A stretch of 50,719 bases of DNA, from assembly GCA_033763735.1 (NCBI GenBank), contig JANRJY010000060.1:1-50719 (forward strand), given 5' to 3'. This DNA comes from JANRJY01 sp033763735 (GTDB lineage Bacteria > Bacteroidota > Bacteroidia > Cytophagales > UBA9547). The notes beneath the pieces were generated by a model. That model worked only from the letters and a program-made list of their open reading frames with translations. It searched no databases and had not been told where the DNA came from. Position numbers and translations under genes: made by a program. This document shows, piece by piece, positions 8,731-16,100 of this stretch; the stretch's first letter is position 1, and each line of letters begins with the position of its first letter.

Positions 8731-9188
8731 CTAAATTCTAAAAACTAAACAAATTCAAATGACCGAAATCATAAAATCAAAACAATTTGATTTGGAAGAT
8801 CGAACATTGAGATTTGCTAAAAATATTAGATGGTTTGTTAAAAAATTAGAAAAAGATATTTCAAATATTGAGGATATCAAACAATTAATTCGATCTTCCG
8901 GCTCTATTGGAGCTAATTATATAGAAGCAAACGAATCTTTAAGCAAAAAGGACTTTTTGATGAGATTGAAAATCTCTAGAAAAGAAGCAAAAGAATCGGT
9001 ATTTTGGCTCAAACTTTTGAATATAAACAATGAAGAAACAGAAGCATTAAGGAATAAATTGATTTTAGAATCAACAGAAATCATGAAAATATTTGGTTCT
9101 ATTATAACAAAATCCGAAAAAGGAAGTTTTGAAATTAATAATTAGGATTTTGGATTTGTTTAGAATTTAGCGTTTAGGATTTAGGATT
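8731..9188. repeat. Imperfect inverted repeats enclosing the four-helix-bundle gene
   Basis: The left arm (8731-8758) contains CTAAATTCTAAA and CTAAACAAATTCAA. The right arm, read on the opposite strand from 9188 to 9148, contains CTAAATTCTAAACAAATCCAA preceded by two CCTAAAT units. The arms abut the start and stop codons of the enclosed gene almost exactly. This looks like a self-contained cassette inserted between purB and the OstA-like gene; no transposase is present, so any mobility would need help in trans. Confidence 0.5.
8759..9145 (+). CDS. Four-helix-bundle protein (23S rRNA intervening-sequence / S23 family)
   Basis: This 128-residue protein is almost entirely helical, with segments such as EDRTLRFAKNIRWFVKKL, the conserved IRSSGSIGANYIEANES turn and RLKISRKEAKESVFWLKLL. 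This is the four-helix-bundle family first described from ORFs in 23S rRNA intervening sequences and now known mostly as free-standing genes of unknown function, common in Bacteroidota. It is not inside an rRNA here. Close inverted repeats border it on both sides, which sets it apart from its neighbours purB and the OstA-like gene. Confidence 0.85.
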   Translation: MTEIIKSKQFDLEDRTLRFAKNIRWFVKKLEKDISNIEDIKQLIRSSGSIGANYIEANESLSKKDFLMRLKISRKEAKESVFWLKLLNINNEETEALRNKLILESTEIMKIFGSIITKSEKGSFEINN

Positions 9189-9195
9189 TAATTGC

Positions 9196-10722
9196 ATGTA
9201 TCCCAACAAATCTATATTTTTATACATTTTTATCTTTATTTCAAGCTTATCTATTCTAAGTCAGCCCATTAAACGTGTTGAACTAATCCGTGCCAATACC
9301 CTTGAAGGAACCACTTTTTTAAATGAACCCATTAAAAAACTCATTGGAAATGTGGTTTTCAGACATCAGGGTGTAATGATGTATTGCGATTCGTCTTACC
9401 AATTTGATAATCGAAATGACTTGGAGAGTTTTGGGCATATCAAAATTATTAAATCGGACTCCCAATCTATTAAAGGAGAACATTTGAATTATTTTGGCGA
9501 CACCAGAAAAGCTCAAATACGTGGTCCAAATGTGATTTTGAATAAAGGAACACTGTTTTTGTACACAACTATTTTGGATTATAATCTGGAAACCGATATT
9601 GGAAATTATTATGAAAATGGAAGAGTAGTAGATAAAGAAAATGTTTTAACAAGCAGAATTGGAACATTTTATAAGCAAAAAGATTTGTTTGTTTTTGTGC
9701 AAAATGTGGTTTTCACTGATAAAAAATATACTATATACACTGATACTTTGGAATATAATACCGAATCTAAAGTTGTGAATTTCAGAGGTCCTACTCGAAT
9801 AATTGGTCCGGAAGGAACCATGAATGCCTTAAAAGGTGAATATAACAGCAAAACCAAGCAGACAAATTTTTCAGGAAGGGCTGTTATTAATTATCAGGAA
9901 TTTACACTAACAGCTGATAAAATTTATTATGACCAACTGGGCAAAAAAGGTATTGCTACAGGCAATGTTGTGGTGCTTTCCAAAAAGGATAGTGTAACTA
10001 TTTATGGAGATATTGGACATTACTGGGGCAAGGAAGGTAAAACTAAAGTATTTCCAAATGGACTTATGCGTTCAATAAGCGGTAAAGATACGCTGTATCT
10101 CTCAGCAGACACTTTGTTGGCAATTAATGACACTGTTAAAAAGATAAAACGAATGTTCGGCCTCAAGCATGTGAAAGTGTATTACAAATCAATGCAGGCA
10201 GTTTGCGATTCGTTAGTGTCAGATATAATTGATTCTACTACAACATTTTACAAAGACCCAGTATCATGGAATAGTAAAAATCAAATGCGAGGGGACACTA
10301 TCAAAATATTTATGAAGCACAAAAAAGTAAATAAAGTAGTGTACGGGAATAAGGCATTTATGATATCGCAAGATACTATTGGAAATTATAATCAAGCAAA
10401 ATGCAAGCGAATGATTGCCACATTTGAAAATAATAAAATAAAGGTCGTTGATTTGAAAACAAATGCGGAAAGTGTTTATTATGGTTTGGAAGGCGATACC
10501 TTAGTTTCTGGTATTAATCATGCAACTGCCACTGATATGCAAGTACGATTTTCAAAACAAAAGGTGAAGAAAATTGCTTATTATAAAAAGCCAAAGGCTG
10601 AGTTTATTCCATTTCATGAAATAAAGCCAGAAGACGAACGATTAATTGGATTTAAACTTCGGGAAAAGGAACGACCAACTCTTGAAATTGTACTTGGTAA
10701 ACATAAAAACCAAGTAAAATAA
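9196..10722 (+). CDS. OstA/LptA-like envelope protein
   Basis: This 508-residue protein has an N-terminal signal segment (SIFLYIFIFISSLSILSQ) and then repeated beta-jellyroll strands of the OstA type. The pattern KLIGNVVFRHQGVMMYCDSSYQFD is typical of LptA-fold proteins, and similar strand pairs recur along the chain (KGEHLNYFGDTRKAQIRG, LTADKIYYDQLGKKGIATGN). Family members bridge the periplasm for lipopolysaccharide transport; the large Bacteroidota form is usually annotated as OstA family without experimental proof. The ATG at 9196 follows the right arm of the repeats around the preceding gene, so that insertion may have altered its leader. Confidence 0.82.
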   Translation: MYPNKSIFLYIFIFISSLSILSQPIKRVELIRANTLEGTTFLNEPIKKLIGNVVFRHQGVMMYCDSSYQFDNRNDLESFGHIKIIKSDSQSIKGEHLNYFGDTRKAQIRGPNVILNKGTLFLYTTILDYNLETDIGNYYENGRVVDKENVLTSRIGTFYKQKDLFVFVQNVVFTDKKYTIYTDTLEYNTESKVVNFRGPTRIIGPEGTMNALKGEYNSKTKQTNFSGRAVINYQEFTLTADKIYYDQLGKKGIATGNVVVLSKKDSVTIYGDIGHYWGKEGKTKVFPNGLMRSISGKDTLYLSADTLLAINDTVKKIKRMFGLKHVKVYYKSMQAVCDSLVSDIIDSTTTFYKDPVSWNSKNQMRGDTIKIFMKHKKVNKVVYGNKAFMISQDTIGNYNQAKCKRMIATFENNKIKVVDLKTNAESVYYGLEGDTLVSGINHATATDMQVRFSKQKVKKIAYYKKPKAEFIPFHEIKPEDERLIGFKLREKERPTLEIVLGKHKNQVK

Positions 10723-10755
10723 TTTTCAAATTGAAATATTAAATATATTCGCATT

Positions 10756-10947
10756 ATGTTAAAATGGGTGAAAGACAATATTTTTAATCTGATTAATTTT
10801 GCATTACTTGTTTATGTGCTATTTGAGCTAAACGATGTCCGTAATTTGGCTCAAGCCACTAATACAGAAGCCGAAATGAGTAATCTTAAATTGGACTATG
10901 TAGAATCCGACATCAATCAAAAGTCATATCCGGATTCAAACAAATAA
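10756..10947 (+). CDS. Small hypothetical membrane protein
   Basis: This 63-residue frame starts 33 bp after the OstA-like gene on the same strand. It has one predicted membrane helix (about residues 8-24, IFNLINFALLVYVLFEL) and a charged C-terminal half (LDYVESDINQKSYPDSNK). I recognise no family. Position suggests cotranscription with the OstA-like gene, possibly as a small envelope partner, but this is inference. Convergent with the ATPase gene downstream (28-bp gap, AT-rich). Confidence 0.6.
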   Translation: MLKWVKDNIFNLINFALLVYVLFELNDVRNLAQATNTEAEMSNLKLDYVESDINQKSYPDSNK

Positions 10948-10975
10948 TATTTTTAAGGATTAATTATTTTTTCAA

Positions 10976-12115
10976 TTACAGAAGCCTTTGCATCCATCTC
11001 AATAAAAATTTGTCATACACAGCGTAATATCCATTATTTTGACTTGTATTGTGATATATAAGTTCTTTTTGTAATAATGAATCCAAGCTTCTCTTTACTG
11101 CTGCCGATGATTGGAGCTTGTATTTTGCAATAAACTGTGAATTGTATGGTTGAATAACTTCAGTTTCATGCGCCAAAGCTTTCATTAATTGCCATTGTGC
11201 ATCGGTAAGAAGGTTTTTTAATTGGTAATAATATGGCTCATATTCTTTAAGTATTTCATACATTGCATGATATACTTCATCAGTATCGATTTTTTTCAAG
11301 CCTCTTTGAAATACATGATGACATATACTTTGTGTATAATAGGTATGTGTAAAACTAAGGTTAAGTATGAGTTCAATTGCTTCAAAAGTAATATTTCGTT
11401 TATGCTTCAAAAACTGTTCTGATATAAACAAATTGTATATATGATTGTCGATTTTATTCAGATACATAGGGGTACATGATGCAAAAAAAGGTCGTTTGGC
11501 ACTTTGAAATAGTTCATACATCAGGTGTTGGTCGCTTCCACAAAACAGAAATCTAATATTACGGACTTGTTGCATTGTAGCCCTAAGCATTGCTTCTGTA
11601 TTTTGTTCCGGATATTTAAGAATTTGTTGAAATTCATCAATCGCTAATATAATTGATACATTTTGTGAGTCAAGGAAATAAAGTATGTCTTGTATCGTAT
11701 TCTCTTTAATTTGATCCGGTGCCACATCTAAACTAAGTTCTGGGGCTCCACTAAGGGCATCAAAACTAACTTTAGGACGCAAATTACTTATTGCAGATAT
11801 AAATTTGCGTCCAATCCCACGTTGAATTGGGAATGTTTTAGTGATTTCTTTCGCCAGTTGCATCGCAAATTCTGATTGATTCTGGGTAAATTGTATGTCA
11901 ATATATAGGCAAAAATAGCTTTTTGTGTCTGTCATTTTACTCAAAACATGCTTAATTAAACCGGTTTTTCCTATTCTTCTAAGTGATAAAAGGGTAAAAT
12001 TTTGACCATTTTCAAGCCCTGAAACGAGTGTTTTAGTTTCTTTTTCTCTGTCACAGAAGGTGTCAGGACCCATATAATGCGATATTGGGAACGGATTTGC
12101 ATTTTGAAAGCTCAT
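10976..12115 (-). CDS. P-loop ATPase (AAA, archaeal-type ATPase family)
   Basis: With the ATG at 12115 this is 379 residues. It has the motif order of the archaeal-type ATPase family (Arch_ATPase, STAND-related): an N-terminal FCDREKETKTL motif (about 20-30), a P-loop LLSLRRIGKTGLIKHVL (about 42-58, a variant lacking the second glycine pair), Walker B SIILAIDEFQQIL (about 157), and a sensor-like RFLFCGSDQHLM. The C-terminal third (from about 285) looks like a winged helix (LTDAQWQLMKALAHE, SSAAVKRSLDSLLQKELIYH). An upstream TTG at 12130 in the same frame is possible, but the promoter element at 12120-12127 overlaps it, so the ATG is preferred. The biological role is unknown; proteins of this family often sit alone, as here. 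Confidence 0.85.
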   Translation of the reverse strand: MSFQNANPFPISHYMGPDTFCDREKETKTLVSGLENGQNFTLLSLRRIGKTGLIKHVLSKMTDTKSYFCLYIDIQFTQNQSEFAMQLAKEITKTFPIQRGIGRKFISAISNLRPKVSFDALSGAPELSLDVAPDQIKENTIQDILYFLDSQNVSIILAIDEFQQILKYPEQNTEAMLRATMQQVRNIRFLFCGSDQHLMYELFQSAKRPFFASCTPMYLNKIDNHIYNLFISEQFLKHKRNITFEAIELILNLSFTHTYYTQSICHHVFQRGLKKIDTDEVYHAMYEILKEYEPYYYQLKNLLTDAQWQLMKALAHETEVIQPYNSQFIAKYKLQSSAAVKRSLDSLLQKELIYHNTSQNNGYYAVYDKFLLRWMQRLL

Positions 12116-12119
12116 GCCA

Positions 12120-12127
12120 CAAAGATA
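12120..12127 (-). promoter_or_regulatory. -7 promoter element (TATCTTTG), probable leaderless start of the ATPase gene
   Basis: On the minus strand TATCTTTG is followed after four bases by the ATG at 12115. Transcription normally begins a few bases after this element, so the mRNA would start at or within a base or two of the start codon. This decides the ATG over the upstream TTG. Confidence 0.5.
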
Positions 12128-12137
12128 CAAATTAATT

Positions 12138-12179
12138 TAACATCTTGTAATTAACATTTTGTAATTAACATATTGTTAA
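12138..12179. repeat. Three 14-bp tandem units upstream of the ATPase gene
   Basis: TAACATCTTGTAAT, TAACATTTTGTAAT and TAACATATTGTTAA follow one another without spacers. Units 1 and 2 differ at one base; unit 3 diverges at the end. They occupy the region just upstream of the -7 element of the ATPase gene and downstream of the mtaB stop. They could be operator iterons, perhaps for autoregulation through the winged-helix part of the ATPase; this is inference. Confidence 0.55.
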
Positions 12180-12202
12180 ATTTTGATTTGTGTTTCAAGA
12201 AA

Positions 12203-13516
12203 TTATAAAGCAGCCATTTCGCTTTCGCAAATTTCTACAGTACCGTCATTATTGATATTTGAAAGCACCACTGGTAATGTTTCATTAATTAAAAGTGGGT
12301 CGTATTTAGCTTTTACTCTGATATAGTTTTCAGTAAATCCGTGCATATAACCATTTTCAATATCAGCCTCAAACAAAACTTGTTTGAGGCTGCCCATTTG
12401 TGTTTCATAAAAGTATCTTTTTTTCTTTTCACTAAGTGTTCTGAGCATGCTTGTTCGTGCTTCTCTAATCTTTTGAGGAACTACTTTGCCTAATCCCAAT
12501 GCATGAGTATTAGGTCTTTCAGAATAAGTGAATACGTGTAAATACGACACATCCAAGTCATTTAGAAATTGGTATGTTTCCATAAACTCAGTTTCACCTT
12601 CACCTGGGTGTCCGGTGATTACATCTACACCTATGCAAGCATCGGGCAATAATGTTTTAATAGTAGTTACTCTATCCACATAAAGTTCTCTTTGATATCT
12701 TCTGCGCATCAATTTAAGCATGGTATTACTGCCCGATTGAAGTGGGATGTGAAAGTGAGGAACAAACTTTTGTGATTGTGCAACAAATTCTATTACTTCA
12801 TTACTTAATAAATTCGGCTCTATAGACGAAATTCTATATCGACCTATTCCTTCTACTTTGTCAAGTTCTTTGATTAATTCGATAAACTTCTCTTCTCGAG
12901 CACCATTATGCAAACCAAAATCTCCAATGTTTACACCTGTCAGCACTATCTCTTTAACTCCTGTTGCAGCAATTTCAGTTGCTTTATTAACAATATTAAC
13001 TATGTAATCGCTTCTACTATTGCCTCTGGCAAGTGGAATGGTGCAAAAGGCACATGTGTAGTCACAGCCATCTTGTACTTTCAGAAATGTTCTGGTACGG
13101 TCATTAATTGAATATGAACAATAAAAATCAACGGTACTTGCTATTGGAGAGTGATATATTAATGGTTCTTTCTTTTTTTGGAAAGTATCAATTAATTCCA
13201 ACAATCTAAACTTTTCAGCAGCACCCAATACTACATCTACACCAGGAATTTCACTTATTTCTTTAGGCTTTAGTTGCGCATAACAACCAATAATACCAAT
13301 AAATGCACTTGGATTTAGTTTTAAAGCTTCTTTTACAACCTTTCTGCATTTTTTATCTGCATTTTCGGTTACACTACAGGTATTAATCAAATAAATATCA
13401 GCTTTTTCTTCAAAATTGACCTTTTTGTAACCCTTTTCTTCAAATTGACGAGAAATTGTGGAGGATTCCGAAAAATTAAGTTTGCACCCTAAAGTATAAA
13501 AGGCAACTGATTTCAA
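12203..13516 (-). CDS. mtaB: tRNA (t6A37) C2-methylthiotransferase MtaB
   Basis: This 437-residue radical-SAM enzyme converts t6A to ms2t6A at position 37 of tRNAs reading ANN codons. The order is complete: N-terminal UPF0004 domain (VAFYTLGCKLNFSESSTI; Cys in TCSVTENADKKC and GCYAQLKP bind one 4Fe-4S cluster), radical-SAM motif CDYTCAFC near residue 150, and a C-terminal TRAM domain from about 370. The start is TTG at 13516: an in-frame stop lies 15 bp upstream, no ATG is available, and homologues begin at this point. A TATTTTTG promoter element is at 13541-13548 on this strand. Confidence 0.93.
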   Translation of the reverse strand: MKSVAFYTLGCKLNFSESSTISRQFEEKGYKKVNFEEKADIYLINTCSVTENADKKCRKVVKEALKLNPSAFIGIIGCYAQLKPKEISEIPGVDVVLGAAEKFRLLELIDTFQKKKEPLIYHSPIASTVDFYCSYSINDRTRTFLKVQDGCDYTCAFCTIPLARGNSRSDYIVNIVNKATEIAATGVKEIVLTGVNIGDFGLHNGAREEKFIELIKELDKVEGIGRYRISSIEPNLLSNEVIEFVAQSQKFVPHFHIPLQSGSNTMLKLMRRRYQRELYVDRVTTIKTLLPDACIGVDVITGHPGEGETEFMETYQFLNDLDVSYLHVFTYSERPNTHALGLGKVVPQKIREARTSMLRTLSEKKKRYFYETQMGSLKQVLFEADIENGYMHGFTENYIRVKAKYDPLLINETLPVVLSNINNDGTVEICESEMAAL

Positions 13517-13540
13517 TGAAAATTTAGATTAATTGAAATA

Positions 13541-13548
13541 CAAAAATA
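13541..13548 (-). promoter_or_regulatory. -7 promoter element (TATTTTTG) of mtaB
   Basis: Matches TAnnTTTG, 24 bp before the TTG start codon of mtaB. Predicted transcription start is about 13534-13537. Confidence 0.45.
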
Positions 13549-13612
13549 ATCAATAGAATGTATTTGTAATTTATATTTTGATAACAATATCAATAACTTA
13601 AGACAATTATGC

Positions 13613-13631
13613 CCTTCTCAATAGGAGAAGG
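13613..13631. repeat. REP-like hairpin
   Basis: CCTTCTC-AATAG-GAGAAGG is a perfect 7-bp stem with a 5-base loop, followed by ATTTAGGATGAGGC. The hairpin and its GGATGAGG tail resemble widespread short intergenic palindromes of the REP type. It lies between the divergent mtaB and outer-membrane protein genes. Confidence 0.5.
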
Positions 13632-13673
13632 ATTTAGGATGAGGCTATAATTTACAACTTAAGTTAATGATAT

Positions 13674-13681
13674 TAATTTTG
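13674..13681 (+). promoter_or_regulatory. -7 promoter element (TAATTTTG) of the first outer-membrane protein gene
   Basis: Matches TAnnTTTG and lies 43 bp before the ATG at 13724. Because it overlaps the upstream in-frame extension from 13667, it supports the shorter start. Confidence 0.45.
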
Positions 13682-13723
13682 ACATTCTACCTAACTACGC
13701 ATTACTTTGTTAAAAATTTTAAC

Positions 13724-14404
13724 ATGAAAAAACATTATTTTACATTAGCATTTGTTGTAATTGTTGCGTTCACTTACGCCCAAAAAAATGTAGTATCGAT
13801 TCGACCAATAAACTTTGCTGAAGGATTATACGGTCTTTCTTATGAAAGAAGTTTATTGAAGTGGTTCTCTGCAGGATTATATATTGATGTACAACAAACC
13901 AAAATATCAGGCTTGCAGGTTGCTGGATATAAAGCAGATTTGAATGTAACAGGATTTGGAATAGTGCCGGAAGCACGTTTTTATTTAAGCTTAGGTGGTG
14001 CACCAAATGGATTTTTTCTTGGGGCGTACTTACCTATCCGTCAAATGAATAGCAAATTCACACTAGATGGGAATATTCCTTATATTGATTCTCATAATCC
14101 CAATATCACAACCTATGCTATTGCAAGTAACAGCAAAACTACTTTTACAGATAACAGATTAGTATATGGAATTGGGGGAATGTTAGGATATCATTTTATT
14201 TTGCTCAAAATGCTTTCAATTGAACTCATGGCAGGAGCAGCTTATACCAATGGAATGTTGAATGATTCATACAAAACGCAAATCATTGATAATAATACCG
14301 GAAAGGCTAAGCAAGATGTAGGTCAAGTAAATATTCCCTATGGAGTAAGGTCTTTTTTTCAAATTCAACCTCGATTTGGAATAAATTTGGGAATCGCTTT
14401 TTAA
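13724..14404 (+). CDS. Outer-membrane beta-barrel protein, tandem copy 1
   Basis: With the start at 13724 the product is 226 residues. It has a clear signal peptide (MKKHYFTLAFVVIVAFTYAQ) followed by a barrel-like alternation of aromatic and polar residues and a terminal strand PRFGINLGIAF ending in Phe, as outer-membrane barrels do. An ATG at 13667 would add 19 hydrophobic residues ahead of the signal peptide and is not favoured. It resembles the next gene: both share an N-terminal QKN...RPLN/RPIN...YER motif and a similar last strand. Function is unknown; no enzymatic motif is seen. The pair probably arose by duplication. Confidence 0.75.
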   Translation: MKKHYFTLAFVVIVAFTYAQKNVVSIRPINFAEGLYGLSYERSLLKWFSAGLYIDVQQTKISGLQVAGYKADLNVTGFGIVPEARFYLSLGGAPNGFFLGAYLPIRQMNSKFTLDGNIPYIDSHNPNITTYAIASNSKTTFTDNRLVYGIGGMLGYHFILLKMLSIELMAGAAYTNGMLNDSYKTQIIDNNTGKAKQDVGQVNIPYGVRSFFQIQPRFGINLGIAF

Positions 14405-14464
14405 TAATGGGAATAATCCGCTTATTTTGAGGACCAATTCACTTCAATTGGTTATAATTAATAG

Positions 14465-15184
14465 ATGCGCTTATTTATTTTCATCGGCATATTGGCTGCT
14501 AGCCTAAGTATAAGTGCCCAAAAAAATGCTTTCACTGCCCGCCCTCTTAATGCGCTTACAAGTGAATTTGGTATTGCTTACGAGCGTCTTATTTACAAAC
14601 AGTGGAGTTTAGTTCTTTATGGCGAATATATTAATGGTCCTTTATTATTGAGTACCCAATATCAAACCTGGCTTCGCAACTCAATGAATGTAAATAATGT
14701 AAATTCATTTTCATATGAAGGTTATGGTGGGGTACCTGAAATTCGATATTATTTCAAACAAAAAAGGGCTAAAGAACTTGAAGATATTGACCCAACTACC
14801 GACAACAAAATAACAGGTTGGTTTTTAGGTGCTTATTTTCCCATACGTAAGTTTACCATGCAGATGCGAATTAACAGCGCAGAATATAATTTATTTGCTA
14901 TTCAAAAAGACTTTGGTACTTTTAAATATGATGGCTGGATGTATGGTGCCGGTATTGAAGGAGGAAAGCATTGGGTTTGGGGATTGTTTTCTTTAGATAT
15001 TTATGCTGGAATAGGATATTCAACAGGTGTAGGGGGGCAAGCCGTGCAATTTAATTTTGATAGAAGTTTTAATGATTCGGACCCAACTTATAATAGCTAT
15101 ACAAAAACAAAATATTTAGGATTTTTAGGCAATTACCTGATGTTTACTCCCAGATTGGGTGTGAGTATGGGTGTAGCTTTTTAA
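14465..15184 (+). CDS. Outer-membrane beta-barrel protein, tandem copy 2
   Basis: This 239-residue protein has a signal peptide (MRLFIFIGILAASLSISAQ) and then QKNAFTARPLNALTSEFGIAYERL, which aligns with the start of the preceding gene. Barrel-like strands (GWFLGAYFPIRKF, MYGAGIEGGKHWVWG) and a terminal TPRLGVSMGVAF strand follow; FFLGAYLPIRQM in copy 1 is the equivalent of FLGAYFPIRKF here. It lies 60 bp after copy 1 and is convergent with gldA, 5 bp away. Function is unknown. Confidence 0.75.
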   Translation: MRLFIFIGILAASLSISAQKNAFTARPLNALTSEFGIAYERLIYKQWSLVLYGEYINGPLLLSTQYQTWLRNSMNVNNVNSFSYEGYGGVPEIRYYFKQKRAKELEDIDPTTDNKITGWFLGAYFPIRKFTMQMRINSAEYNLFAIQKDFGTFKYDGWMYGAGIEGGKHWVWGLFSLDIYAGIGYSTGVGGQAVQFNFDRSFNDSDPTYNSYTKTKYLGFLGNYLMFTPRLGVSMGVAF

Positions 15185-15189
15185 TTGAA

Positions 15190-16098
15190 TTACTTCCTTG
15201 TCAACTCCCTGAAAGTATTTTCCAAGGTTTTTTGAACGAGTTTCATTTCTAATAAACTCCAATTTTGTGAAGTAAATACCTTAAATAATTCAGGTCTGAT
15301 ATCCGTCCACGATTCAATAGTAGCTTTAGTTTCAGTAAATTCAGATAATTGAATTACTGATGAAATTGACAATAGTATTTCTTTACTCATTGGACTAGCT
15401 GATTCTATGGAAATCACATATTTATCGGAAGGAGTTACAGTGATGTTTTCTAATTGATTATCAGCCACTATTTTGCCTGAATTGATAATTACCACTCTGT
15501 CACAAATATGCTCCACCTCTTGCATAATGTGGGTTGAAAATATCACTGTTTTTTCTTTACCCAATTGTTTTATCAAGTTTCTGATTTCTACTACTTGATT
15601 GGGATCAAGGCCTGAAGTAGGTTCATCTAAAATCAGCACTGACGGATTGTGTATTAAAGCTGCTGCCAATCCCAATCTTTGTTTATAACCTTTGGATAAT
15701 TGACCTGCTTTTTTCTTTTGTTCTTTCACAAGCCCGGTCGTTTCAATCATTTCAGCAATACGTTTATTGAGCAATTCTCCTTTGATTTTGTATATGCTTC
15801 CCACAAATCCCAGATACTCTTTCACATACATATCTTCATACAAAGGATTGTTTTCTGGCAAATATCCAATTCTGCGTTTCACTTCCATTGATTGGGTTAA
15901 TACGGAATACCCATCTACTTCCACAGAGCCAGCATTAGGTGTTAAAAATCCCGTAATAATTTTCATAGTAGTCGACTTTCCTGCGCCATTTGGGCCAAGG
16001 AAGCCAAGAACTTCACCGTTTTTTGCAATAAATGAAATATTATCCACTGCACGTTGCTGGTTATAAATTTTAACCAACCCTTTTATTTCAATTGACAT
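15190..16098 (-). CDS. gldA: Gliding-motility ABC transporter ATP-binding protein GldA
   Basis: This 302-residue ABC ATPase has Walker A GPNGAGKST (35-43), signature QLSKGYKQRLGLAAAL (about 132), Walker B SVLILDEPTSGLDPNQ (about 154) and the switch histidine in STHIMQEVEH. The C-terminal 80 residues follow the GldA-type extension (ELLLS..., ending TFRELTRK). GldA partners the GldF/GldG membrane proteins; in flavobacteria this transporter is needed for or modifies gliding. GldF and GldG are not in this window. It starts 2 bp after the relA/spoT stop, so the two are cotranscribed. Confidence 0.85.
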   Translation of the reverse strand: MSIEIKGLVKIYNQQRAVDNISFIAKNGEVLGFLGPNGAGKSTTMKIITGFLTPNAGSVEVDGYSVLTQSMEVKRRIGYLPENNPLYEDMYVKEYLGFVGSIYKIKGELLNKRIAEMIETTGLVKEQKKKAGQLSKGYKQRLGLAAALIHNPSVLILDEPTSGLDPNQVVEIRNLIKQLGKEKTVIFSTHIMQEVEHICDRVVIINSGKIVADNQLENITVTPSDKYVISIESASPMSKEILLSISSVIQLSEFTETKATIESWTDIRPELFKVFTSQNWSLLEMKLVQKTLENTFRELTRK

Positions 16099-16100
16099 TA

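Noticed and set aside
12116..12130. TTG start for the ATPase giving MYLCG ahead of MSFQN
   Set aside because: The -7 promoter element overlaps these codons, so they are unlikely to be transcribed.
13667..13723. Earlier ATG for the first outer-membrane protein
   Set aside because: It would place 19 residues ahead of a clean signal peptide and it overlaps the promoter element at 13674-13681.
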